DNA from: Aestuariimicrobium soli
GTDB lineage: Bacteria > Actinomycetota > Actinomycetes > Propionibacteriales > Propionibacteriaceae
Direction of reading: 5' to 3'
NCBI RefSeq assembly: GCF_051192575.1
Contig: NZ_JBPJSQ010000006.1
Span: forward strand, 62,001 to 126,000
Length of the DNA stretch: 64,000 bases
The translations under genes and the position numbers were made by a program. How positions within the stretch are numbered: the stretch's first letter is position 1; every line of letters starts with the position of its first letter. The notes below the pieces were generated by a model, which worked only from the letters and a program-made list of their open reading frames with translations, was not told where the DNA came from and made no database searches. Positions 8,318 to 17,792 of this stretch are shown here, piece by piece.

Positions 8318-8737
8318 ATGCGCGTCCAGGACATCCTCAGCAACAAGGGCTCCCAGGTGCTCACCCTGCCCTCGAGTGCGACCGTGAGTGAGCTGCTCGA
8401 GGTGCTGGCCGATCATCGGGTCGGCGCCGTGGTGGTGGTGGACGACGACCGGGTCGTCGGCATCGCCAGTGAGCGCGACGTCGTGCGGCACTTCCGCGCC
8501 GGCGCCCCGGCCGACGCCGCCGTTGCCACCCTGATGACCAGCGAGGTCGTCACCTGCACCCCCGATGACGACACCCGCTCCCTCGCCGAGACCATGACCG
8601 CCGGACGATTCCGCCACCTCCCGGTGGTGGTCGACGGCCAGCTGAAGGGCGTGGTCAGCATCGGCGACGTGGTGAAGATTCGGCTGGACGAGCTCGAGGC
8701 CGAGCGCGATCACCTCGAGCGCTACGTCAACAGCTGA
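8318..8737 (+). CDS. CBS-domain protein, 139 aa
   Basis: Two consecutive CBS motifs form one Bateman module: residues about 8-60 (LTLPSSATVSELLEVLADHRVGAVVVVD, VVGIASERDVVRHF) and about 75-125 (TCTPDDDTRSLAETMTAGRFRHLPVVVDGQLKGVVSIGDVVK). There is no catalytic domain, so it is a stand-alone adenine-nucleotide sensor; the partner is unknown. The Gly-Arg pair in the second half is written GGA-CGA, part of an over-represented CGGACGA word. A strong hairpin follows at 8776-8810. Confidence 0.88.
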   Translation: MRVQDILSNKGSQVLTLPSSATVSELLEVLADHRVGAVVVVDDDRVVGIASERDVVRHFRAGAPADAAVATLMTSEVVTCTPDDDTRSLAETMTAGRFRHLPVVVDGQLKGVVSIGDVVKIRLDELEAERDHLERYVNS

Positions 8738-8775
8738 CCTCCGCCACCACACCGACCTGCTGGGGACGAACGTGA

Positions 8776-8810
8776 CTCCGGCCACCCCGAGGATCTCGGA
8801 GTGGCCGGAG
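8776..8810. terminator. Bidirectional hairpin terminator
   Basis: 16-bp arms (8776-8791 and 8795-8810) with one mismatch and a 3-nt loop, between the convergent CBS gene and the esterase gene. There is no U-tract, as is usual in high-GC actinobacteria. Confidence 0.75.
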
Positions 8811-8850
8811 CCGATGGAGGGAGGATGAGCTCAGTCGAGCGCGACCACGG

Positions 8851-10098
8851 TCACCGCTTCTGGGCCGCCATCCACTGCCACAGGTGCTCGCCGTCGACCT
8901 GCGGATCGTTGTGGGCGACGTAGATCCACGACCAGTGACCGGCGTACTGGTAGCCGTTCCAGGTGACGTTCTCGTAGAGCGACAGCCGCGCCTCCGGCAC
9001 CAGCCCGGCCACCCGCATCGTGTTGGGGAGGTAGGGCAGCGTGGTGTCGTCCTTGGAGTGCACCAGCCAGGTCGGCGTGGACCGCACCTTGATCAGGTCG
9101 GCATCGGTGAAGAAGTTCCGCGTCGCAGCGCAGCAGATCGGCACGCCCGCCGCGAAGAAGGTCGGGTAGTCCGACTCCATCTTCAACGTCATGTAGCCAC
9201 CGTTCGAGCACCCGAGCACGCTGATCCGCTTGGGATCGACGTTGTGCTTCTTCACCAGCTCGTCGATCAACGCCTTGATCTGCGGCGCGAACAACGGACC
9301 GTTCGACATCCAGGCCGACACGCACTGCGGGGCCACCACGTAGGCGCCGCCGAAAATGGCCTGCGCCTCGGGCGTCGCGAAGCCCAGCGCACCACGGTTG
9401 GCGCGCAACTGCGCCTCGTTGGTCTGCCGGGTGCCCATGCCGCCCTCGCCGCCGCCGTGCAGCCACACGACCAACGGGAACTTCTTGTTGCCGTTGTTCT
9501 TGGCCTTGTCGGGGGTGAACAGCCGGTAGTTCATGCCCCCGGCCGAGGTGCCGTAGCTGAACGCGTCGACCTCCGGGCTCACCAGGTCGCCCTGCACGAA
9601 GGACGAGATGGTGGCCTGGCGGCCGTTCTTGAGGCGGATCGGCTGGTTCTGCGTGATGGTGTAGACGAGGTCGAGCTCGACGTTGCGGCCGGTGTTGAGC
9701 AGGTAGCCCAGGGTGCCGCCGCCCGTCAGCCCCTCGGCGGTCTCGAGCTCGAGGGTGATCACCCGCTTGTTGTCGATGCTCGCCGAGGTGACGGAGCGGT
9801 CGAGGTCGTACTCCGAGAAGATCAGCCCACCATTGGGGATGGGGCTGGTGGCCTTCGCGTGCACGGTGAAGGTGCCGGTGGTGATGCTGGCCGGATCGAT
9901 CGGCCCCAGCGCGCTGGCGTCGAACGAGACCGAGCTGACCTGCTCGCCGCCGTCGAGCACCGTGGCGTTGAGCGTGAACCGCACCGAGGCGGTGGTGGAC
10001 GGCGCCGCCAGGGCGGAGGCCGCGACCCCTGCGAGCGGCACCGCTGCGACGGTTCCGAGCACGGCGCGACGGCTGAGGGAGGAGAGGGACTGGGACAT
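8851..10098 (-). CDS. Tat-exported alpha/beta-hydrolase esterase or peptidase
   Basis: 415 aa from ATG 10098. The N-terminus has a twin-arginine signal, LSRRAVLGTVAAVPLAG. An N-terminal Ig-like domain (residues about 40-165) is followed by an alpha/beta-hydrolase resembling COG4099 predicted peptidases and PHB-depolymerase-like esterases. The oxyanion segment is LVVWLHGGGEGG. The nucleophile elbow is ISVLGCSNGGYM with the Ser between Cys and Asn. The candidate Asp is in VHSKDDTTLP and the candidate His in YAGHWSWIY. Substrate is not predictable (polyester, carbohydrate ester or peptide). The upstream region carries two operator-like inverted repeats at unusually low GC, so it is probably tightly regulated. 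Confidence 0.82.
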   Translation of the reverse strand: MSQSLSSLSRRAVLGTVAAVPLAGVAASALAAPSTTASVRFTLNATVLDGGEQVSSVSFDASALGPIDPASITTGTFTVHAKATSPIPNGGLIFSEYDLDRSVTSASIDNKRVITLELETAEGLTGGGTLGYLLNTGRNVELDLVYTITQNQPIRLKNGRQATISSFVQGDLVSPEVDAFSYGTSAGGMNYRLFTPDKAKNNGNKKFPLVVWLHGGGEGGMGTRQTNEAQLRANRGALGFATPEAQAIFGGAYVVAPQCVSAWMSNGPLFAPQIKALIDELVKKHNVDPKRISVLGCSNGGYMTLKMESDYPTFFAAGVPICCAATRNFFTDADLIKVRSTPTWLVHSKDDTTLPYLPNTMRVAGLVPEARLSLYENVTWNGYQYAGHWSWIYVAHNDPQVDGEHLWQWMAAQKR

Positions 10099-10312
10099 GG
10101 GTACAGACTCCTTCGTCTGGATCACCCCGCTGACAAGGCGCGATGCATCGCACGGCCAGGTGGCGGCAGTGGTGGGAGAAACATGGGGGCAGTAGGGATG
10201 GGAGAAAGGACGATCCCTCGGGCGAGCATTCACCCAGCTGGCATCGAAGGCGGCTCCGCTCCGGTGCGGGCCGTCACAACACACGCGTGTCCCTGATCAG
10301 GTGACTTGAAGC

Positions 10313-10351
10313 CAACCATACTGAATGGTTGCTCAGCAATAGGTTTGCTGA
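10313..10351. promoter_or_regulatory. Paired 7-5-7 inverted repeats, candidate operators
   Basis: CAACCAT-ACTGA-ATGGTTG (10313-10331) is followed one base later by TCAGCAA-TAGGT-TTGCTGA (10333-10351). Both are perfect, and their centres are 20 bp apart, about two helical turns. They lie in an AT-rich island upstream of the esterase and downstream of hspR. The rest of the 270-bp gap (10099-10368) shows no gene. The cognate regulator is unknown; TetR or MarR type would fit the shape. Confidence 0.6.
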
Positions 10352-10368
10352 AAATGTCCGCCGGACGA

Positions 10369-10788
10369 TCAGCGGCTCGGTAGCGCCCGCTGCCCCCGGA
10401 TGACCCGCCCCAGGTGCACGGCCCCCGACGTCTCGGCGGTGAACACTCGTCCGCTGGCCGCCAACTGCGCCAAGGCGGCGTCGCGCTGCTCCCCCACCCG
10501 CTCGACGGTCGCGCGCAGACGCTCGATCTCGGCCTCCATGTCGAGAATGCGCTGGATGCCCGTCAGGTTGATGCCCTCGACCTGCGACAGGTGCTGGATC
10601 AACCGCAGCCGCTGCACGTCGCGCATCGAATAGCGCCGACCCCGCCCCTTGGCCCGCCTGGGCTGGACGAGCCCCAGCTTGTCGTAGCCCCGCAGGGTCT
10701 GGGGGTGCATGCCCGCGAGGCCGGCCGCGACGCTGATGGAGAAGATCGGCGCGTCGCGGTCGACCAACTGCGGCACCTGCGTGCTCAT
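10369..10788 (-). CDS. hspR: HspR, MerR-family heat-shock repressor
   Basis: 139 aa MerR-type regulator. The N-terminal winged helix contains HPQTLRGYDKLGLVQPRRAKGRGRRYSMRDVQRLRLIQ (split in two conserved blocks), followed by a coiled-coil (MEAEIERLRATVERVGEQRDAALAQL). It represses the dnaK operon, with DnaK as co-repressor in Streptomyces and mycobacteria. It is the last gene of the dnaK-grpE-dnaJ-hspR unit, 2 bp after the dnaJ stop. Two HAIR operators upstream of dnaK supply its binding sites, so it is autoregulated. Confidence 0.95.
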   Translation of the reverse strand: MSTQVPQLVDRDAPIFSISVAAGLAGMHPQTLRGYDKLGLVQPRRAKGRGRRYSMRDVQRLRLIQHLSQVEGINLTGIQRILDMEAEIERLRATVERVGEQRDAALAQLAASGRVFTAETSGAVHLGRVIRGQRALPSR

Positions 10789-10790
10789 GG

Positions 10791-11948
10791 TCAGACCCCG
10801 AACAGGCTGCCGCGCGGGTTGCTCACCCCGGCGGCCTTCTCGTAGTCGGCCAGGGCGCGCTTGGCCTCGTCCGACAGTTCGGTGGGCACCTGCACGTCGA
10901 CAGTGACCAGCAGGTCACCCTTGCTGCCGTCGGACTTCGACACACCCTTGCCGCGCACGCGGAAGGTGCGCCCGTTGGGCGTGCCCTCGGGCACCTTCAG
11001 CTTCACGGCTGCCCCGCCGAGCGTGGGCACCTCGATGGTGGCGCCCAGCGATGCCTCCGAGAAGGTCACGGGCACCTCGATGGTGAGGTTGTCGCCGCTG
11101 CGCCCGAACAGTTGGTGGGCGCGCACGTGCACGATCACGTAGAGGTCACCGGCGGCGCCCCCGTTCTCGCCGGGCGACCCCTTGCCCTTGATGCGGATGC
11201 GCTGGCCGTCGGAGACCCCGGCGGGAATGCGGACCTGCATCGTCTTGGTCGACCGCCCACGCCCGGACCCATGACAGACCTGGCAGGGGTCGTCCACGAT
11301 CAGCCCGCGCCCCTTGCAGTCGCGGCAGGGCTCCGACACCGAGAACACGCCGCCCGACTGGGTGGCGGTCATGCCCGAGCCGTGGCAGGTGGTGCACACG
11401 CGCGGCACGGTGCCGGCCTTCGCCCCGGTGCCCCGGCACGCCTCGCAGGCCTGCTCGGAGACCATCTGCACGCCGACCGTGGTGCCGTCGATCGCCTCGT
11501 TGAAGGCGATCGTCACCTCCCCCTCGACGTCGGCACCGCGGCGGGGGCCTCGTCCGCTCGGACGACGGGCACCCCCACTGGCCTGGTTGAACAACCCGCC
11601 GAAGAGATCCGAGAAGCTCTCGCCCTGCCCGGTCGCGTGCCGGAACAGGTCGTCGACCCCACCAGCACCGGGCGTGGACGACCCACCGCGCGGGAAACGG
11701 AACCCGCCGCCGCCGAACAGCGAGCGGGCCTCGTCGTACTCCTTGCGCTTCTTGGGGTCCGAGAGCACCGTGTTCGCCTCGGAGGCCTCCTTGAACTTCT
11801 TCTCGCGCTCCTTGTCACCCGGGTTCTGGTCGGGGTGGTTCTCGCGCGCGATCTTGCGGAAGGCCTTCTTGATCTCCTCGGGCTTGGCGTCCTTGGAGAC
11901 ACCCAGCACCTTGTAGTAGTCCTTCTCGATCCAGTCCTTGGTACTCAT
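10791..11948 (-). CDS. dnaJ: Chaperone DnaJ
   Basis: 385 aa co-chaperone that stimulates DnaK ATPase and delivers substrates. It has an N-terminal J domain with the HPD motif in RENHPDQNPGD (about residue 37), then a Gly/Phe-rich linker. The zinc-binding region holds four CxxCxGxG repeats (CEACRGTG, CTTCHGSG, CRDCKGRG, CQVCHGSG), and C-terminal substrate-binding domains follow. AAGGAGG lies just before ATG 11948. It is 29 bp after grpE and 2 bp before hspR, all on the minus strand. Full length and intact. Confidence 0.97.
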   Translation of the reverse strand: MSTKDWIEKDYYKVLGVSKDAKPEEIKKAFRKIARENHPDQNPGDKEREKKFKEASEANTVLSDPKKRKEYDEARSLFGGGGFRFPRGGSSTPGAGGVDDLFRHATGQGESFSDLFGGLFNQASGGARRPSGRGPRRGADVEGEVTIAFNEAIDGTTVGVQMVSEQACEACRGTGAKAGTVPRVCTTCHGSGMTATQSGGVFSVSEPCRDCKGRGLIVDDPCQVCHGSGRGRSTKTMQVRIPAGVSDGQRIRIKGKGSPGENGGAAGDLYVIVHVRAHQLFGRSGDNLTIEVPVTFSEASLGATIEVPTLGGAAVKLKVPEGTPNGRTFRVRGKGVSKSDGSKGDLLVTVDVQVPTELSDEAKRALADYEKAAGVSNPRGSLFGV

Positions 11949-11977
11949 TCGTGCCTCCTTCCAGGCTCAGGGAGTGG

Positions 11978-12535
11978 TCAGTTCGGTTCCGCGACGGCGA
12001 CCCGCGCCGGACGAATGACGCGCCCGTGCAGCGAGTAGCCGCGCTGCATGACCTGCGAGACGGTGGTCACCTCGATGGCCTCGTCCATGGGCACCTGCAT
12101 CAGCGCGTCGTGGTGCTGCGGGTCGAACGCGTCGCCCACGGCCCCGAACGACGACAGACCGTGCTTGCCGGCGACCTTCTCGAGCTCGTCGGCGACCAGC
12201 TTGAAGCCGCCCCCGAGGTCGTCGTGCTGACGGGCCATCTCGATCGAGTCGAGCACCGGCAGCAGTTCCTGCACGACCGACTCCACGCCCGCCTGGCGCG
12301 CGTGCGCACGGTCGCGGTCGACGCGCTTCTTGTAGTTCACGTACTCGGCCTGCAGACGCTGCAGGTCGGCGGTGCGCTCTCTCACCAGCGTCTCGAGCTC
12401 CTGCTCGCGACTGGGTGCCGGCTCACCGGCGGCCTCGTCGGTGACCTCGCCCTCGGTCTGGCTGGCCTCCTGCTGGATCAGGTACTGCTCGGCCTCGGCG
12501 GCGATGTCGCCCTCGGGTCGGTTCTCTTCGCTCAC
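11978..12535 (-). CDS. grpE: Nucleotide exchange factor GrpE
   Basis: 185 aa from GTG 12535, chosen because AGGAGG (12544-12549) lies 8 nt upstream; a longer reading from 12796 lacks family similarity. The acidic N-terminal tail leads into a long coiled coil (LETLVRERTADLQRLQAEYVNYKKRVDRDR split by heptads), then the C-terminal beta domain with QELLPVLDSIEMA, GGGFKLVADEL and FDPQHHDALMQVP. It releases ADP from DnaK. It lies between dnaK and dnaJ and is separated from dnaK by a strong hairpin that may tune its expression. Confidence 0.95.
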   Translation of the reverse strand: MSEENRPEGDIAAEAEQYLIQQEASQTEGEVTDEAAGEPAPSREQELETLVRERTADLQRLQAEYVNYKKRVDRDRAHARQAGVESVVQELLPVLDSIEMARQHDDLGGGFKLVADELEKVAGKHGLSSFGAVGDAFDPQHHDALMQVPMDEAIEVTTVSQVMQRGYSLHGRVIRPARVAVAEPN

Positions 12536-12603
12536 TTCGTCATCCTCCTGTGGCGCCCCATGCGCCTCGAAATCTGCCCACGTCGATCTTGCCCCATGCG
12601 CCA

Positions 12604-12635
12604 CCGGGGGTGGAGGGTCAGACCTCCACCCCCGG
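12604..12635. terminator. Hairpin between dnaK and grpE
   Basis: Perfect 13-bp stem (12604-12616 with 12623-12635) and a 6-nt loop. Its position just after the dnaK stop suggests partial termination or an RNA-processing/stability element giving more DnaK than GrpE/DnaJ. There is no U-tract. Confidence 0.7.
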
Positions 12636-12677
12636 GGCGGTTCCGGGTCACCGACGGTGTCGATGGCCCGCGGGTTC

Positions 12678-14567
<1,890 letters not shown>

Positions 14568-14602
14568 GGTGTTTCCTCCAGATGTTCGGGGTTGAAGACG
14601 TA

Positions 14603-14623
14603 CTTGAGTCTTGCTGGCTCAAC
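14603..14623. promoter_or_regulatory. HAIR element 1 (HspR operator)
   Basis: CTTGAGT-N7-GCTCAAC, close to the HAIR consensus CTTGAGT-N7-ACTCAAG. It overlaps the -10/start region of the dnaK promoter, so bound HspR would block RNA polymerase. Confidence 0.88.
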
Positions 14624-14650
14624 TCTAGGACGCCCCGGGGTCGAGGGCAA
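14622..14650 (-). promoter_or_regulatory. dnaK operon promoter
   Basis: On the minus strand, TTGCCC (14645-14650) and TAGAGT (14622-14627) are separated by 17 bp, a good housekeeping-sigma promoter. It lies between two HAIR operators. The transcript would begin about 45 bp upstream of the dnaK ATG. Confidence 0.75.
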
Positions 14651-14656
14651 ATGGAA

Positions 14657-14677
14657 GTTGAGCGCACCAGACTCAAC
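14657..14677. promoter_or_regulatory. HAIR element 2 (HspR operator)
   Basis: GTTGAGC-N7-ACTCAAC, starting 54 bp from HAIR 1 and just upstream of the -35. The pair suggests cooperative HspR binding across the promoter. Confidence 0.85.
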
Positions 14678-14748
14678 CCTGGGAAGATCAGGGTTGTTCC
14701 CGGGTTCCGGGGTCGCCTGTTGGCGCGTGTGGGTCGACGGTCGGGCGG

Positions 14749-15764
14749 TCAGACAGCGGACGAGCGCGCCGGCCCCGTGGAGCCGCGCACCGTCAGCGAG
14801 GTCACCGTCGCAACCGTCTCGGGCGTGGCCCGCGGATCGGCCAGCCGACGCTCGATGGCGGCCAGGGTGGCCGCCACGGTGACATCGACGTGCTGACGCA
14901 CCGCCGTCAGCGAGAGGTACGAGATCGCGGCCAGGTTGCTGTCGTCGTAGCCCGTCACCGACACCTGACCGGGAACGTCGACCCCGGCCTGCGCGAACAC
15001 GGTCACCAGCGCGGCCCCCACCTGGTCGGAGCAGCCGATGACGGCCGTGGGCAACACGTCGCGAGCCAGCAGCGCCCGGGCGGCCTCGGCACCGGACTCC
15101 TCGAGGAACCCGACGGACACCACGTCGATCTCGTCGGCCAGCCCCACCGCCCGCATGGCGTCGCGGTAGGCCTCGGCGCGGTCGGCGCCGACCAGCCCAC
15201 CCACACCACCGGCGTAACAGATGGCGCGGTGGCCGAGCCCGGTCAGGTGCTCGACGACGAGCCGCAGGCCGAGCACGTCGTCCGCGTGCACCGCGTCGGC
15301 GCGCGGGTCACCGGGGCGCTCCCCCAGCCAGACGACGGGCATGGTCGCCAGGGCGTGCTGCAGCGACGGCGAACTGGCGTCGGGGTTGAAGCAGGCCATG
15401 GCCTCGACCCGGAACTCGAGCAGTTCCTGCACCACCACCTCGGTCGTCCGATGGGGGGTGACCGGTGCCAGCTGGACGCGGAAACCGGCCCCTTCGGCCG
15501 CCTCGAGCAGGCGTTCGACGACCCGGGCCTCGAAGGGGTTGCGGGCCTCGAACAGCACCCCGATCGTGCGGGTGCGCGCCTGCCGCAGCAGCTGCGCGGC
15601 GAGTTGGGGTGGTAGTCGAGCTGGGCGGCGGCGGCGAGCACGGCCTCGCGGCTGGCATCACTGGGCCCCGGCTTGCCCCCGAGCACCAGCGAGGCCAACT
15701 GTCGTGAGACCCCGGCCCGCTCGGCGACGTCGCGCATCGTGGCGCGGCGAGAGGCGGCAGTCAT
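14749..15764 (-). pseudogene. LacI-family regulator broken by a single-base frameshift
   Basis: The helix-turn-helix part starts at 15764 (TMRDVAERAGVSRQLASLVLGGKPGPS) and reads into junk after LDYHPNSP. The ligand domain continues in the next frame from about 15603 (LAAQLLRQARTRTIGVLFEARNP) to the stop at 14749. Restoring one C on the coding strand (AACTCGCC to AACCTCGCC, near 15601-15605) gives HPNLAAQLLRQARTRTIGV with the correct family spacing. So one deletion, real or a sequencing error, separates the domains. An aldo/keto reductase gene lies upstream on the same strand. If real, the protein would be non-functional, although the ligand domain has its own in-frame GTG/ATG codons. Confidence 0.85.
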
Positions 15765-15825
15765 GCCCCCATCATGCCGGTGATCGCCCGCCGCGGCGCC
15801 GGTCGGCTCGCCGCGGGTCGGCGTC

Positions 15826-16701
15826 TCAGCGCGTGCCGAGCTCCACGTCGTCGGGGCTCGAGCCCACCCGCCGGTTCTCGTTGAGGGACGAGAGCGCCGC
15901 CACGGCAGCCTCGTCCAACCGCCCGGGGGTCAGGGGGTCGGGGGGAAGCAGGTCGAGCGCACCCGCGTTCTCGCGGAGCCGCTCGACCGAGGTGGTCTTG
16001 GGGAAGACGACGTCGCCGCGGTGCAGGTGCCAGGCCACCACCAGTTGCGCGGGGGTGCAGCCGAGGCGCTGGGCGTGAGCGACCACGGTGGGATCGGTGA
16101 GCACCTGGCCCCGTGCCAGCGGCGACCAGGCCTCGGTGACGATGCCGAGCTCGCGATGCAGGGCGCGGAGCGGCTCCTGGGTGAGGTAGGGGGTCACCTC
16201 GACCTGGTTGACGGCGGGCACCACACCGGTGGCGTCGACGATGGTGCGCAGGTGTTCGGGCTGGAAGTTCGACACCCCGATGGCGCGGGCCCGGCCGTCG
16301 TCCACGAACTCGGCGAGGGTGCGCCAGGTGGCGACGAAGTCGGTCGTGCGCGGCATCGGCCAGTGGATCAGGTACAGGTCGACCCACTCGACCCCGAGCA
16401 GGTCGAGGGAGCGCGCGAAGGCCGCCCGGGCCGCGGCCGGTTCGTGGTCGGGGTTGTCGAGCTTGGTCGTCAGGAAGTACTCCTCGCGCGCCAGCCCGCT
16501 GGTGGCGAGCGCCCGGCCCACCTCGCGCTCGTTGCCGTACATGGCGGCCGTGTCGATGTGGCGGAAACCCACCTCCAGCGCGGACGAGACCGCGGGCCCC
16601 GTTTGCTCGGGGGTCAGCTTGTAGGTGCCGAACCCGAGTTGGGGCACGGTTCGTCCGGTGTTCAGGACGACGATGGGCACCGGGAGCGCAGCGCGGATCA
16701 C
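15826..16701 (-). CDS. Aldo/keto reductase
   Basis: 291 aa TIM-barrel NADPH-dependent reductase. The catalytic tetrad is visible: Asp and Tyr in HIDTAAMYGNE, Lys in FLTTKLDNPD and His in LYLIHWPMP. Cofactor motifs are IGVSNFQPEHL, NQVEVTPYL, AWSPLARG and VVFPKTTSVERLRENAGALDL (split). It resembles the 2,5-diketo-gluconate reductase group (AKR5). The GTG at 16701 is used; GTG 16680 is a shorter alternative without a clear ribosome-binding site. The frameshifted LacI regulator lies 61 bp downstream on the same strand. Physiological substrate unknown. Confidence 0.87.
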   Translation of the reverse strand: MIRAALPVPIVVLNTGRTVPQLGFGTYKLTPEQTGPAVSSALEVGFRHIDTAAMYGNEREVGRALATSGLAREEYFLTTKLDNPDHEPAAARAAFARSLDLLGVEWVDLYLIHWPMPRTTDFVATWRTLAEFVDDGRARAIGVSNFQPEHLRTIVDATGVVPAVNQVEVTPYLTQEPLRALHRELGIVTEAWSPLARGQVLTDPTVVAHAQRLGCTPAQLVVAWHLHRGDVVFPKTTSVERLRENAGALDLLPPDPLTPGRLDEAAVAALSSLNENRRVGSSPDDVELGTR

Positions 16702-16791
16702 CCGCCCATTCCACCACGAGGTCCGTGGTCGCAGCAGGTTCGGACCCGGGTCAGACCTGATCCGACCCGCCGAGGCGGCAGGCTGGCGGGC

Positions 16792-17535
16792 ATGACTCCT
16801 CGTACCCGACGCGCGGCGCGCCTCGGCCTCGCCCGCCTGCTCACCGTCGCCGCCCTGACGTGCACCTCGGTGGCGATGCTGACGGGGTGCTCCGGGGTCG
16901 GCCGCGCCCTCACCGGCGGCCAGCCTGGTGCGAGTGCCCAGACCGATGACACCGCCGAGGACGACAGCCCCGAGGGCATCGTGCGCAGCGGCCAGCGTGG
17001 CTCGGGAAAGTTCAACGTCGCCCAGCTGTCGATCCCGCCGGCCAAGCGGGGCAGCCGGGTCATCCGCTACGTGGTTCGCGTCGAGCAGGGGGTGCCGATC
17101 AAGCCGAACGATGCCGGACGACAGATTCAGGCGATCCTCGATGACCCCCGCGGCTGGAAGTCGACGCGGACGAAGCCCACGGCCGGGTCGTCGTTCTGGT
17201 TGGTGAGCGATCCACGCGACGCCGACTTCACGATCAGCATCGCCGCTCCCCCGACCGTTGACGCTCTGTGCCCCCTTGACACCGGCGGCATCTGGAGCTG
17301 CGACGACGGACAACACGTGCTGATCAACTCCGACCGCTGGCAGTTCCTCACCCCCACATACAGCGATCCCACCGCCTATCGGGCCTACATGATCAACCAC
17401 GAAGTCGGGCACTTTCTCGGGTTGGGCCACGCGGAGTGCGCAGGGGCGGGGCTCACCGCGCCGGTGATGATGCAGCAGAGCAAGGGTCTGAAGGGCTGCG
17501 TGGCGAATCCGTGGCCGACGCGGTCCAATTCCTGA
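16792..17535 (+). CDS. DUF3152 metzincin-like lipoprotein (copy 1)
   Basis: 247 aa lipoprotein. The signal peptide ends in the lipobox LTGC (VAMLTGCSG), and a Gln/Asp/Glu-rich linker follows. The conserved domain has VIRYVVRVEQG, LCPLDTGGIWSCDDGQHVLINSDRW and a perfect HExxHxxGxxH zinc-protease motif in NHEVGHFLGLGH, with a candidate Met-turn in PVMMQQSKGL. It is predicted to be an extracytoplasmic, membrane-anchored zinc hydrolase; the activity is inferred from motif, not known for DUF3152. A closely related second copy lies 258 bp downstream. A CAGGCT -10-like hexamer ends 7 nt before the ATG. Confidence 0.85.
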   Translation: MTPRTRRAARLGLARLLTVAALTCTSVAMLTGCSGVGRALTGGQPGASAQTDDTAEDDSPEGIVRSGQRGSGKFNVAQLSIPPAKRGSRVIRYVVRVEQGVPIKPNDAGRQIQAILDDPRGWKSTRTKPTAGSSFWLVSDPRDADFTISIAAPPTVDALCPLDTGGIWSCDDGQHVLINSDRWQFLTPTYSDPTAYRAYMINHEVGHFLGLGHAECAGAGLTAPVMMQQSKGLKGCVANPWPTRSNS

Positions 17536-17595
17536 CCCGGCCCCACTCCTGACGGCCCCGCATGTCCAGGCCCGGCGGCTGACGTCGTCCTGCGC

Positions 17596-17671
17596 GTGTG
17601 AGATGCGCGCCCGAAACGGGGTTCGTGGCTCATCTGGGGAACGAACCCCGTTTCAGATGCGCATTTCACAC
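17596..17671. terminator. Long imperfect hairpin between the DUF3152 copies
   Basis: Arms 17596-17626 and 17641-17671 pair over 31 bp with four mismatches, all transitions, around a 14-nt loop. It follows the first copy and precedes the promoter of the second, so it is probably a terminator, although it is unusually long. Confidence 0.65.
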
Positions 17672-17749
17672 ACTTTCCTGCGCTGACGGCCCTCGAGCGG
17701 GTTTTGCGACACGGGCGACACCCTCCTCGGAGCACTGGCGATGCACCGC

Positions 17750-17755
17750 TAGCCT
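17750..17755 (+). promoter_or_regulatory. -10 candidate for DUF3152 copy 2
   Basis: TAGCCT 37 nt upstream of the ATG, leaving a short leader that contains the GAAGGAG ribosome-binding site. Confidence 0.4.
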
Positions 17756-17792
17756 CGGGGGCGAGTCGCCGACCCGCTCCGAAGGAGTCCTC

